Under the pieces are notes generated by a model. That model was not told where the DNA came from, made no database searches, and worked only from the letters and a program-made list of their open reading frames with translations. From Pseudomonadota bacterium (GTDB lineage: Bacteria; Pseudomonadota; Alphaproteobacteria; Sphingomonadales; Sphingomonadaceae), in assembly GCA_029781465.1 (NCBI GenBank), contig JAKOWQ010000129.1:1-8297 (forward strand): a stretch of 8,297 nucleotides of DNA. Direction: 5' to 3'. The translations under genes and the position numbers were made by a program. This document shows positions 1 through 5,826 of the stretch, piece after piece. Position 1 is the stretch's first letter. Every line of letters begins with the position of its first letter.

Positions 1-266
1 AAGGCATGATCATCGGCGAAAACGCCAAGCCCGACGATCTTGAAGTCAACCCGATGAAGAGCAAGCAGCTCACCAACTTCCGCTCGACCGGCAAGGACGA
101 CGCGATCCGCCTGACCCCGCCCAAGATCATGACGCTGGAACAGGCCATCGCCTATATCGACGATGATGAAATGGTCGAGGTGACGCCCAAGAGCATCCGT
201 CTGCGCAAGGCGATCCTCGATCCGCACGAACGCAAGAAGGCCGGACGCAAGAAGGAAGCCGCCTGA
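1..266 (+). CDS. typA: TypA/BipA translational GTPase, C-terminal end (partial)
   Basis: This is the last 87 codons of a gene that begins before the window; the first complete codon is at position 3 and the stop TGA is at 264-266. TypA/BipA is a ribosome-binding translational GTPase related to EF-G and LepA, involved in ribosome assembly and stress or cold adaptation. What is visible is the family-specific C-terminal domain: GMIIGENAKPDDLEVNP, then the very characteristic KSKQLTNFRSTGKDDAIRL and MTLEQAIAYIDDDEMVEVTPKSIRLRK. The GTPase and EF-G-like domains lie outside the window. The product ends in a short Lys/Arg/Ala tail (KKAGRKKEAA), a variable region in this family. The ATG at position 6 is an internal methionine, not the start. 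A glycosyltransferase gene follows 59 nt downstream on the same strand, with no convincing terminator between them. Confidence 0.95.
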   Translation, partial: GMIIGENAKPDDLEVNPMKSKQLTNFRSTGKDDAIRLTPPKIMTLEQAIAYIDDDEMVEVTPKSIRLRKAILDPHERKKAGRKKEAA

Positions 267-325
267 TCCCGGCCGGGCAAGGCCGCGACTCGCGCATTGC
301 CCGCCAATCGGTTAGAGCGCTGCCG

Positions 326-1444
326 ATGGACACCGCCGATCTCAGGATCGCCCTCGTCACGGGCAATTACAACTATGTGCTCGACGGGGCCAACCGCGCG
401 CTCAACCGGCTGGTCGAATACCTGCTGCGCCAGGGCGCCGCGGTGCGGGTCTATTCCCCGACTGTGGCCCAGCCCGCGTTCGAGCCGCAGGGCGATCTGG
501 TTTCGGTGCCCTCGTTTTCGATCCCCGGACGGCCCGAATACCGCTTTCCGCTGGCGCTAAGCCCCCGGGTGCGGCGCGATCTGGCACAATTCGCGCCCAA
601 TGTGCTCCACGTTGCCTCGCCCGATGTGGTCTCGCACCGCGCGGTCAGCTGGGCGCGGCGGCGCGGGTTGCCGGTGCTGTCCTCGGTCCATACCCGCTTC
701 GAGACCTACCTTCAGTATTACAACCTCGCCTGGTTCGAACCGGTGATGGTGGCGATGCTGCGCCGCTTCTACCGCCGCTGCGATGCCCTGGTGGTGCCAT
801 CGGAAAGCTTTGCCCAGGTGCTGCGCGAACAGCGGATGAACTACGATATCGACATCTGGTCGCGCGGGGTCGATCGCGAGCTGTTCAATCCGGGGCGGCG
901 CAGCCTCGAATGGCGCCGCACTCTGGGCATTGCCGACGAGGAATTCGTGGTCGGGTTCCACAGCCGCCTGGTGATGGAAAAAGGGCTCGATGTCTTTGCC
1001 GACACGATCGATGCGCTGCGCCGGCGCGGGGTTGCGCACCGGGTGCTGATCGTGGGCGAAGGGCCGGCCCGGCCGTGGTTCGAGGCCCGGCTTCCGCAAG
1101 CGGTGTTCACGGGCTTCCAGGGCGGCGCGGAGCTTGGCCGGGCGGTCGCCTCGATGGACCTGTTGTTCTTCCCATCGACCACCGAGGCCTTTGGCAACGT
1201 CAGTCTTGAGGCGATGGCTTGCGGGCTGCCTGTTGTCGCGGCCATTGCGACGGGGAGCCAGAACCTCGTCGATGACGGTGTTTCCGGGCGGCTGATCCAG
1301 CCCGGGGCGGTGCACCAGTTTGCCGAGGCGCTGCGCAGCTATGCCGCCGACCCCGCCCTTCGCGCGCGTCACGGCGCCGCGGGCGAGCTGCGCAGCCGCG
1401 AATTTTCGTGGGATCAGATCAACCAGGTGGTCGCCGATACCTAG
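326..1444 (+). CDS. GT4-family glycosyltransferase (MgtA/PimB/SqdX-like), probably C-terminally truncated by an amber codon
   Basis: This 372-residue GT-B-fold glycosyltransferase would transfer a sugar from an NDP-sugar, at the cytoplasmic face of the membrane if it makes a glycolipid. The N-terminal acceptor domain opens with RIALVTGNYNYVLDGANRALNRL (residues 7-29). The donor domain shows SRGVDRELFNP (179-189), the phosphate-binding R214/K219 pair in HSRLVMEKG, VGEGP (243-247), and the GT4 E-x7-E signature E287-AFGNVSL-E295. The IWSRGVD-ELF pattern resembles glycolipid alpha-mannosyltransferases and SqdX/SQD2-type enzymes; donor and acceptor cannot be read from sequence. The ATG at 326 has only a weak Shine-Dalgarno but places the conserved beta-strand right after the start. 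The frame stops at TAG (1442-1444), and the same frame stays open for 14 more codons to a TGA at 1487-1489, reading like the missing end of the last helix. The next gene is convergent. Confidence 0.9.
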   Translation: MDTADLRIALVTGNYNYVLDGANRALNRLVEYLLRQGAAVRVYSPTVAQPAFEPQGDLVSVPSFSIPGRPEYRFPLALSPRVRRDLAQFAPNVLHVASPDVVSHRAVSWARRRGLPVLSSVHTRFETYLQYYNLAWFEPVMVAMLRRFYRRCDALVVPSESFAQVLREQRMNYDIDIWSRGVDRELFNPGRRSLEWRRTLGIADEEFVVGFHSRLVMEKGLDVFADTIDALRRRGVAHRVLIVGEGPARPWFEARLPQAVFTGFQGGAELGRAVASMDLLFFPSTTEAFGNVSLEAMACGLPVVAAIATGSQNLVDDGVSGRLIQPGAVHQFAEALRSYAADPALRARHGAAGELRSREFSWDQINQVVADT

Positions 1445-1489
1445 ATCCGGCTGATCCGGCAAAAGGCGGCGGCGACACCCCGGGCCTGA

Positions 1490-1936
1490 TCAGCGCAAGG
1501 TGCCCTTGGCCGCCTCGCGAGTGGAAAAGCGCCACAGGAACACGATCACCGCGAGAACCACGAAGGGCATGAACTTGCCCGCCGTGGTATCGAGTGAGGG
1601 CGGAACCGGGTTCATCCATTGCCCGGTAAAGCTGACCACCGCACCGACCAGCGAAACCAGGAACGCGGTTGCCGCATGGCGCGAGCGCATCAGCAGCAGC
1701 ACGGAACCAGCGACCGAGCCCCAGATTCCCAGCCCGTAGCCGACCTGCGCCCACAGCGGGAACCGGTCCATCCAGGCGGTGATTTCCGCCACATCGCCCA
1801 TTTGCGACAGATATTCGACATTGCGGGTGCGGCTCATCCAGTAGTCGAAACCGCCAAAGCCGTTCCATACCAGCGAAAGCACAGCCACGACCCAATAGCT
1901 GACCGGCGCCTTGGCGCCGCCACTTGCCTTGTCCAT
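1490..1936 (-). CDS. small four-helix inner-membrane protein of unknown function
   Basis: This 148-residue protein has four predicted membrane segments, at about residues 12-31, 61-84, 89-106 and 122-138. A conserved-looking WNGFGGFDYWMS segment ends helix 1, and an FTGQWMNPVP stretch lies between helices 3 and 4. I recall similar small alphaproteobacterial proteins, sometimes labelled loosely as sugar transporters, but nothing here supports that role. The frame is open upstream to 1993, but the start at 1936 is preferred: a strong AGGAGG lies 5 nt upstream (1942-1947), the resulting N-terminus leads quickly into helix 1, and the longer version would add 19 residues without a ribosome site. 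It lies 93 nt downstream of padR on the same strand. PadR repressors often control a neighbouring membrane or efflux gene, so it is a candidate co-transcribed or co-regulated target. Confidence 0.8.
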   Translation of the reverse strand: MDKASGGAKAPVSYWVVAVLSLVWNGFGGFDYWMSRTRNVEYLSQMGDVAEITAWMDRFPLWAQVGYGLGIWGSVAGSVLLLMRSRHAATAFLVSLVGAVVSFTGQWMNPVPPSLDTTAGKFMPFVVLAVIVFLWRFSTREAAKGTLR

Positions 1937-1941
1937 CTCCC

Positions 1942-1947
1942 CCTCCT
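1942..1947 (-). promoter_or_regulatory. strong Shine-Dalgarno that sets the start of the membrane-protein gene
   Basis: Reading the minus strand, a consensus AGGAGG is followed by GGGAG and the ATG at 1936-1934, a 5-nt spacing. It is the best ribosome-binding site in the window and decides between the start at 1936 and the longer open frame beginning at 1993. Confidence 0.8.
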
Positions 1948-1989
1948 GTATTTTCGTTTCAGGATGAGGAAAGATTAGCACGCAATCCG

Positions 1990-2020
1990 GCACGGCCCAA
2001 GCGCAATGCCCGGGCCGTAC
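1990..2020 (-). terminator. inverted repeat after padR, possible attenuating terminator
   Basis: On the minus strand, GTACGGCCC (2020-2012) and GGGCCGTGC (1998-1990) can form a 9-bp GC-rich stem with one U-G wobble and a 13-nt loop. In plus-strand RNA the same position is a C-A mismatch, so the hairpin favours the minus-strand transcript. It begins 9 nt beyond the padR stop codon, the expected place for a terminator. No uridine tract follows, so it may only pause or attenuate transcription, or protect the padR mRNA 3' end, with some readthrough into the membrane-protein gene. Confidence 0.4.
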
Positions 2021-2029
2021 CGAAGCGGA

Positions 2030-2641
2030 TCAGAGCCGTTCGATCTTGCGCGCGGCTTCGTCGAGGATTTCGGCGATCCGGTGCACGGTATCGCGATCGA
2101 AGTCTCCGTCGGCCGCCCGGTCGCGCAATGCGGCAAACAGGTTGCCCACGGCGCGGCGGATCGGCGGGGCGCGGTGGCGTTCCTCGTCCTCGGCCAGTGC
2201 CTTGAGGCGGTCGATCAGGCCCCGGAATTCCTCACCGCGTTCGTCAAGCTCGGTGCGCCCGGCGTCGGTTGCGGCATAGGCCTTGCGCGAACCTTCGACA
2301 GCGGCCTCTTCGATCGCGCCTTCGTCGGCAAGCAGGTTGAGCGTGGGGTAGACCACACCGGGGCTGGGCGAATAGTTGCCGCCGCTCAGCTCCTCGATCG
2401 CCTTGATCAACTCATAACCGTGGCGCGGGGTTTCGGCGATCAGCGCCAGCAGCACCAGCCGCAGCTCGCCGCCCGCGAAGACCCGCCCGCGCCCGCCTGG
2501 ACCACGCCCCCGCCGCCGGGGGCCGCCCCAATCGCCGTCATCTTCGCCAAACGCGCGGCCCCAGCCGCGCCGCGTGCCAAACATCATCGCCATTGCCGGC
2601 CAGTCGACCCGGCCGCGATGGCCCCATCGGTGCAATCTCAT
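2030..2641 (-). CDS. PadR-family winged-helix transcriptional regulator
   Basis: PadR proteins are dimeric repressors, usually autoregulated, that often control adjacent detoxification, efflux or membrane genes. With the preferred start (203 aa), residues 1-57 are a Gly/Arg-rich low-complexity region (RRGWGRAF, PRRRGRGPGGRGR). The winged helix spans about 58-130 and carries the family motifs ELRLVLLALIAE (59-70), PRHGYELI (72-79), YSPSPGVVYPTLNLL (90-104) and KAYAATDAGR (120-129). A C-terminal helical region (about 160-203) fits the PadR dimerisation arm. The start at 2641 is chosen because AAAGGAA lies just upstream at suitable spacing. The in-frame ATG at 2659 would sit almost at the predicted transcription start, leaving no room for a ribosome site. 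A 14-bp palindrome overlaps its promoter. It is divergent from rarA and precedes the membrane-protein gene. The ligand is unknown. Confidence 0.92.
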   Translation of the reverse strand: MRLHRWGHRGRVDWPAMAMMFGTRRGWGRAFGEDDGDWGGPRRRGRGPGGRGRVFAGGELRLVLLALIAETPRHGYELIKAIEELSGGNYSPSPGVVYPTLNLLADEGAIEEAAVEGSRKAYAATDAGRTELDERGEEFRGLIDRLKALAEDEERHRAPPIRRAVGNLFAALRDRAADGDFDRDTVHRIAEILDEAARKIERL

Positions 2642-2667
2642 ATGTTTTGTTCCTTTCATGGTATGTC

Positions 2668-2681
2668 TAAGATATATCTTA
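2668..2681. promoter_or_regulatory. palindromic operator, probable PadR autoregulatory site
   Basis: TAAGATATATCTTA is a perfect 14-bp palindrome, the most AT-rich element in its surroundings, set in the 98 nt between the padR and rarA starts. On the minus strand it is flanked by two direct AGACAT copies (2687-2682 and 2668-2663). It overlaps the proposed padR -10, so a bound dimer would block the promoter. Palindromic operators at the regulator's own promoter are usual for PadR proteins. That this one is bound by the adjacent PadR is inference. It lies about 58 nt upstream of the rarA start, so rarA could also be affected. Confidence 0.7.
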
Positions 2682-2696
2682 ATGTCTGCTCGTCAA
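2669..2696 (-). promoter_or_regulatory. predicted sigma-70-type padR promoter
   Basis: On the minus strand, TTGACG (2696-2691) matches five of six bases of the -35 consensus. It is followed after 16 nt by TATCTT (2674-2669), four of six for the -10. Transcription would begin near 2663-2661, giving a leader of about 20 nt to the ATG at 2641. The -10 lies within the palindrome, consistent with repression by occlusion. Confidence 0.5.
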
Positions 2697-2739
2697 GCCC
2701 CGTGCAAATGCGCTGCCAAGGCCCTAAGCTGATCGGACG

Positions 2740-4062
2740 ATGAGCGACCTGTTCCCGCAAGACTCTCCCGCTGCTCCGCCCCCGCCCGCCGATGGCGAGG
2801 CCCCGCTGGCCGACCGCTTGCGCCCTGCTGCGCTGGAGGAGGTGATCGGGCAGGAGCACCTCACCGGGGCCGAAGGCGCCATCGGGCGCATGGTTGCGGC
2901 GGGGCGGCTTTCCAGCATGATCCTGTGGGGTCCGCCGGGCACCGGCAAGACCAGCATCGCGCGGCTGCTGGCCGATGCGGTGGGGATGCGCTTTGCCGCG
3001 GTCAGCGCGGTCTTTTCGGGCGTGGCCGATCTCAAGAAAGCCTTTGCCGAAGCCGAGACGGCAGCCCGCGCGGGGCAGCGCACCCTGCTGTTCGTGGATG
3101 AGATCCACCGCTTCAACCGCGCCCAGCAGGATGGCTTCCTGCCCTTTGTCGAGCGCGGTGCGGTCACCCTGGTCGGCGCGACCACCGAAAACCCCAGCTT
3201 CGCGCTCAACGCCGCCTTGCTCAGCCGCGCGCAGGTGCTGATCCTGCACCGCCTCGATCCGGCGGCGCTGCAGACGCTTCTTGCGCGCGCGGAGCAGCTC
3301 GAAGGCCCCCTGCCCCTCACCCCCGAGGCGCGCGAGGCGCTGGTCGCCAGCGCGGACGGCGACGGGCGCTTCCTGCTCAACCAGGCCGAAACGCTCTACA
3401 ACGCGAAGATCCCCACGCCGCTCGATCCGGCGGGGCTGGGCACGTTCCTCCAGCGCCGCGTTGCAGTTTACGACAAGGACCGCGACGGGCACTACAATCT
3501 GATTTCGGCGCTGCACAAGGCGCTGCGCGGGTCGGACCCGCAGGCCGCGCTCTATTACATGGCCCGGATGCTGACCGCCGGGGAAGAGCCGCTCTATGTG
3601 CTGCGCCGCCTGGTGCGCTTCGCCAGCGAGGACATTGGCCTGGCCGATCCGCAGGCGCTCACCCAATGCCTTGCCGCCAAGGATGCCTATCAGTTCCTCG
3701 GCAGCCCGGAGGGCGAGCTGGCGATCGTGCAGGCCTGCCTCTACCTTGCCACCGCACCCAAATCGAACGCGGCCTATGTGGCGCAGAAGGAAGCCTGGAA
3801 AAGCGCGAAGGAAACCGGCAGTCTGGCCCCGCCCGCGCACATCCTCAATGCGCCGACAAAGCTGATGAAGGACATCGGCTATGGCGCGAACTATGCCTAT
3901 GATCACGAGGCCGAGGACGGCTTTTCCGGCGCCGACTATTGGCCCGAGGGGATGGAAGCGCAAACCTATTACCGCCCGGTCGAGCGCGGTTTCGAGCGCG
4001 AAGTGCTCAAGCGTCTCGAATGGTGGGACAGGAAGCGGCGCGAAAAACGGGGAGAAGGCTGA
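2740..4062 (+). CDS. rarA: RarA (MgsA/WRNIP1-family) AAA+ replication-associated recombination protein
   Basis: RarA is a cytosolic AAA+ ATPase related to clamp-loader subunits and RuvB. It acts at stalled replication forks and single-strand gaps, interacts with SSB and forms tetramers. The 440-residue length is normal for bacteria. The AAA+ core shows PLADRLRP (22-29), VIGQEHL (35-41), Walker A GPPGTGKT (64-71), Walker B LLFVDEIHR (116-124), sensor-1 region GATTENPSF (146-154) and the arginine-finger context LLSRA (160-164). The C-terminal half carries the MgsA/RarA tetramerisation domain, with ASEDIGLADP and the family ending MKDIGYGANYAYDHEAEDGF leading to YWPEGMEAQTYYRP. The eukaryotic-type N-terminal zinc finger is absent, as in other bacteria. 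The MSDLF start matches the usual MxDLF beginning, although the Shine-Dalgarno is weak. Its stop overlaps the next start in UGAUG, so the following lipoprotein gene is probably translationally coupled. Confidence 0.97.
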   Translation: MSDLFPQDSPAAPPPPADGEAPLADRLRPAALEEVIGQEHLTGAEGAIGRMVAAGRLSSMILWGPPGTGKTSIARLLADAVGMRFAAVSAVFSGVADLKKAFAEAETAARAGQRTLLFVDEIHRFNRAQQDGFLPFVERGAVTLVGATTENPSFALNAALLSRAQVLILHRLDPAALQTLLARAEQLEGPLPLTPEAREALVASADGDGRFLLNQAETLYNAKIPTPLDPAGLGTFLQRRVAVYDKDRDGHYNLISALHKALRGSDPQAALYYMARMLTAGEEPLYVLRRLVRFASEDIGLADPQALTQCLAAKDAYQFLGSPEGELAIVQACLYLATAPKSNAAYVAQKEAWKSAKETGSLAPPAHILNAPTKLMKDIGYGANYAYDHEAEDGFSGADYWPEGMEAQTYYRPVERGFEREVLKRLEWWDRKRREKRGEG

Positions 4063-4835
4063 TGGGCAAGAGCTGGCTGGTGATGGCTGCGCTGGCGGGG
4101 CTGGCGGCCTGCGGGACTGGCGAACACCAGCCTGCCGCCGCTGCAACGGCTGCCTCCCCGGCAACCACGCCGCCCCCCCGAGCCGCTCCGGCTGTCCGCC
4201 CCGACCTTTCCCGGTGCGAAAAATTCAAGCCGGATTCGGGAGAGGACCTGCGTCAGCGTGACAAACCGTTGAACTTTCCCCCGTCAATGGCTGCGCTTGT
4301 CGCGACCGACCGCGACCACATCGCCGTTGCCACGCTTGGCGGCACGACGCTGTGCCTCGACGCGCGCTGGCAGGACAGTATCGAGGACCCCGTGCTCAGC
4401 AAGGACGGCCGGTTCCTCGCTTGGAGCTGGAGCGGTTACGAATCCTATGGCTACGAACTGATCGACCGCAGCGGCACGGGACAGGAAATCGATACCGGCG
4501 ACAAGCCGGTTCCCTCTCCCTCGGGCAAGCGGCTGGCCTCGGTCGAATGGTCGGAAAGCGCATTCGGGTCGCTCAACGGGGTGCTGGTGCTGCAAATCCT
4601 GCCACAAGGACTGAAGGAACTGGCAAGGATCGAGGCACTGCCCGATCAACTGGCCGACTGGCGGATCGAGCGCTGGCGAGGAGAAAGCTGCTTCGAGCTG
4701 TCGGCGGTGCGCTGGGACGACTTTTCCGGCGACGGTGGGGCCGCGGCAAACACCCCGCGCCAGCGCTTCGCCGCGATTGAGCGCAAGGGCAGGTGGGCTA
4801 TAGTAAAGGCAGAGCAAGGCTGTCCGACCCCGTGA
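4062..4835 (+). CDS. lipoprotein of unknown function
   Basis: This 257-residue protein has a lipoprotein signal: MGKSW, a hydrophobic stretch, then the lipobox LAAC with the lipidated cysteine at residue 17, so it should be membrane-anchored and face the periplasm. An Ala/Pro-rich linker covers about residues 22-48. The rest looks like an all-beta domain with two similar elements, SKDGRFLAWSW (113-123) and SPSGKRLASVEW (152-163), reminiscent of beta-propeller (TolB/WD40-like) blades, though too few are visible to claim a propeller. Cysteines at 52, 98, 210 and 254 could form disulfides. The start at 4062 is chosen over a frame open from 3939 because it begins directly with the signal peptide, has a GGAG 7 nt upstream and overlaps the rarA stop by one base. 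I do not recognise a named family. Confidence 0.8.
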   Translation: MGKSWLVMAALAGLAACGTGEHQPAAAATAASPATTPPPRAAPAVRPDLSRCEKFKPDSGEDLRQRDKPLNFPPSMAALVATDRDHIAVATLGGTTLCLDARWQDSIEDPVLSKDGRFLAWSWSGYESYGYELIDRSGTGQEIDTGDKPVPSPSGKRLASVEWSESAFGSLNGVLVLQILPQGLKELARIEALPDQLADWRIERWRGESCFELSAVRWDDFSGDGGAAANTPRQRFAAIERKGRWAIVKAEQGCPTP

Positions 4836-5704
4836 AACCCGACCGGTTCCGGCACTTCGCCGCGATCGACTGGTCCGGAGCGGCGGGCGAACGGCACCGG
4901 GGTATCGCGCTTGCGTTGTGCAGTTCAGGGCAAGCGGCGCCGCAGCTGATTCTCCCCGGCCAGCGCTGGTCGCGCCAGGAGGTGCTCGCCTGGTTGCTCG
5001 AGCAACTGCCAGCGGACACGCTGGTCGGCTTCGACATGGGGATATCCCTGGCATTTGCCGATGCCGGGGCGTTCTTTCCGCACTGGGCCGCAAGCCCGCC
5101 CGATGCCCGCACGCTGTGGGCAATGATTGAGCAGATCTGCGCAGAAGACCCGCATCTGAATGTCTCAAGCCTCGTCGATCACCCCGAGGCAGCACGCCAT
5201 TTCCGCCGCCAGGGCGGGCGCGAAGGCGATCTTTTCGGGGGCGGACGCGGACGCCTTCGGGTAACCGAGCGCGCGCAGGAGGCGATGGGTTGCAAACCCA
5301 CCTCCAACTTCAATCTGGTTGGGCCCGCGCAGGTCGGTAAATCGAGCCTCACCGGAATGCGGTTGCTGCACCGCTTGCACAAGCGATTGCCGGTCTGGCC
5401 GATCGACCCGCTGCCGGATCGCGGCTCTGCCGTGGTTGAAATCTACACCACCATCGCCGCGATCGCCGCCGGGCGCAGTGCCGGTCGATCGAAAATGCGC
5501 AGCCACGACGAGCTCAACTCGGCGCTGGCAGCCCTTGGCTGCAAGCCCGCCGCAGGCCGGGGTCCGATTGCCGATCACGCCAGCGACGCAATCCTCACCG
5601 CAGCGTGGCTCCGTTTGGCCGCCGCCGACAAGGGATTGTGGCAGCCCGCGGGGCTGACGCCGCAAATTGCCCGCACAGAGGGCTGGACCTTCGGCGCGCG
5701 CTGA
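4832..5704 (+). CDS. uncharacterised protein with RNase H-like (DUF429-like) features
   Basis: This 290-residue cytosolic protein has acidic motifs in the order expected of an RNase H-like fold of the DUF429 type: FAAIDWSGA (D13), LVGFDMGISL (D68), VVEIYTT (E203) and DHASDAILTAAW (D248, D252). It ends in LTPQIARTEGWTFGAR. The assignment rests on pattern only, and no substrate can be named. The central segment NFNLVGPAQVGKSSLTG also contains a formal P-loop match, GPAQVGKS (164-171), without an evident Walker B. The start is GTG at 4832, whose GTGA overlaps the lipoprotein stop by four bases, a typical coupling arrangement. An earlier in-frame GTG at 4793, preceded by AAGGG, would add 13 residues and cannot be excluded. 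It is the last gene of the rarA run and ends 22 nt before a tRNA gene. Confidence 0.82.
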   Translation: MKPDRFRHFAAIDWSGAAGERHRGIALALCSSGQAAPQLILPGQRWSRQEVLAWLLEQLPADTLVGFDMGISLAFADAGAFFPHWAASPPDARTLWAMIEQICAEDPHLNVSSLVDHPEAARHFRRQGGREGDLFGGGRGRLRVTERAQEAMGCKPTSNFNLVGPAQVGKSSLTGMRLLHRLHKRLPVWPIDPLPDRGSAVVEIYTTIAAIAAGRSAGRSKMRSHDELNSALAALGCKPAAGRGPIADHASDAILTAAWLRLAAADKGLWQPAGLTPQIARTEGWTFGAR

Positions 5705-5726
5705 CGCAAAGGGGCGGCATCGACGG

Positions 5727-5802
<76 letters not shown>

Positions 5803-5826
5803 CGTCTTCTTGAGGGAGCGGGCACC

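Noticed and set aside
268..277. CCCGGCCGGG palindrome just after typA
   Set aside because: It has no loop and no T tract, and short GC palindromes are common at this base composition, so I do not call it a terminator.
557..1462. 301-residue minus-strand open frame antisense to the glycosyltransferase
   Set aside because: No motif or ribosome site; composition is that of antisense GC-rich coding DNA. The plus strand carries clear GT4 motifs.
1948..1990. Possible independent promoter for the membrane-protein gene (TTGGGC, 17 nt, TAATCT on the minus strand)
   Set aside because: Each box matches the consensus at only about three of six bases, which is not better than chance in a region of this size.
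2006..2743. 245-residue plus-strand open frame antisense to padR
   Set aside because: The opposite strand encodes unmistakable PadR motifs; this frame is the low-complexity complement.
3939..4061. N-terminal extension of the lipoprotein inside rarA
   Set aside because: It would add 41 Arg-rich residues ahead of a normal lipoprotein signal and overlap the conserved rarA end; the start at 4062 has a ribosome site and stop-start overlap.
2656..4164. 502-residue minus-strand open frame antisense to rarA
   Set aside because: It lies opposite a confidently assigned gene, is rich in Arg, Gly, Ala and Pro as expected for GC-rich antisense, shows no recognisable motif and runs into the padR promoter.
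4284..5195. 303-residue minus-strand open frame spanning the lipoprotein and RNase H-like genes
   Set aside because: Antisense to two overlapping plus-strand genes with signal peptide and family-like motifs; no recognisable domain of its own.
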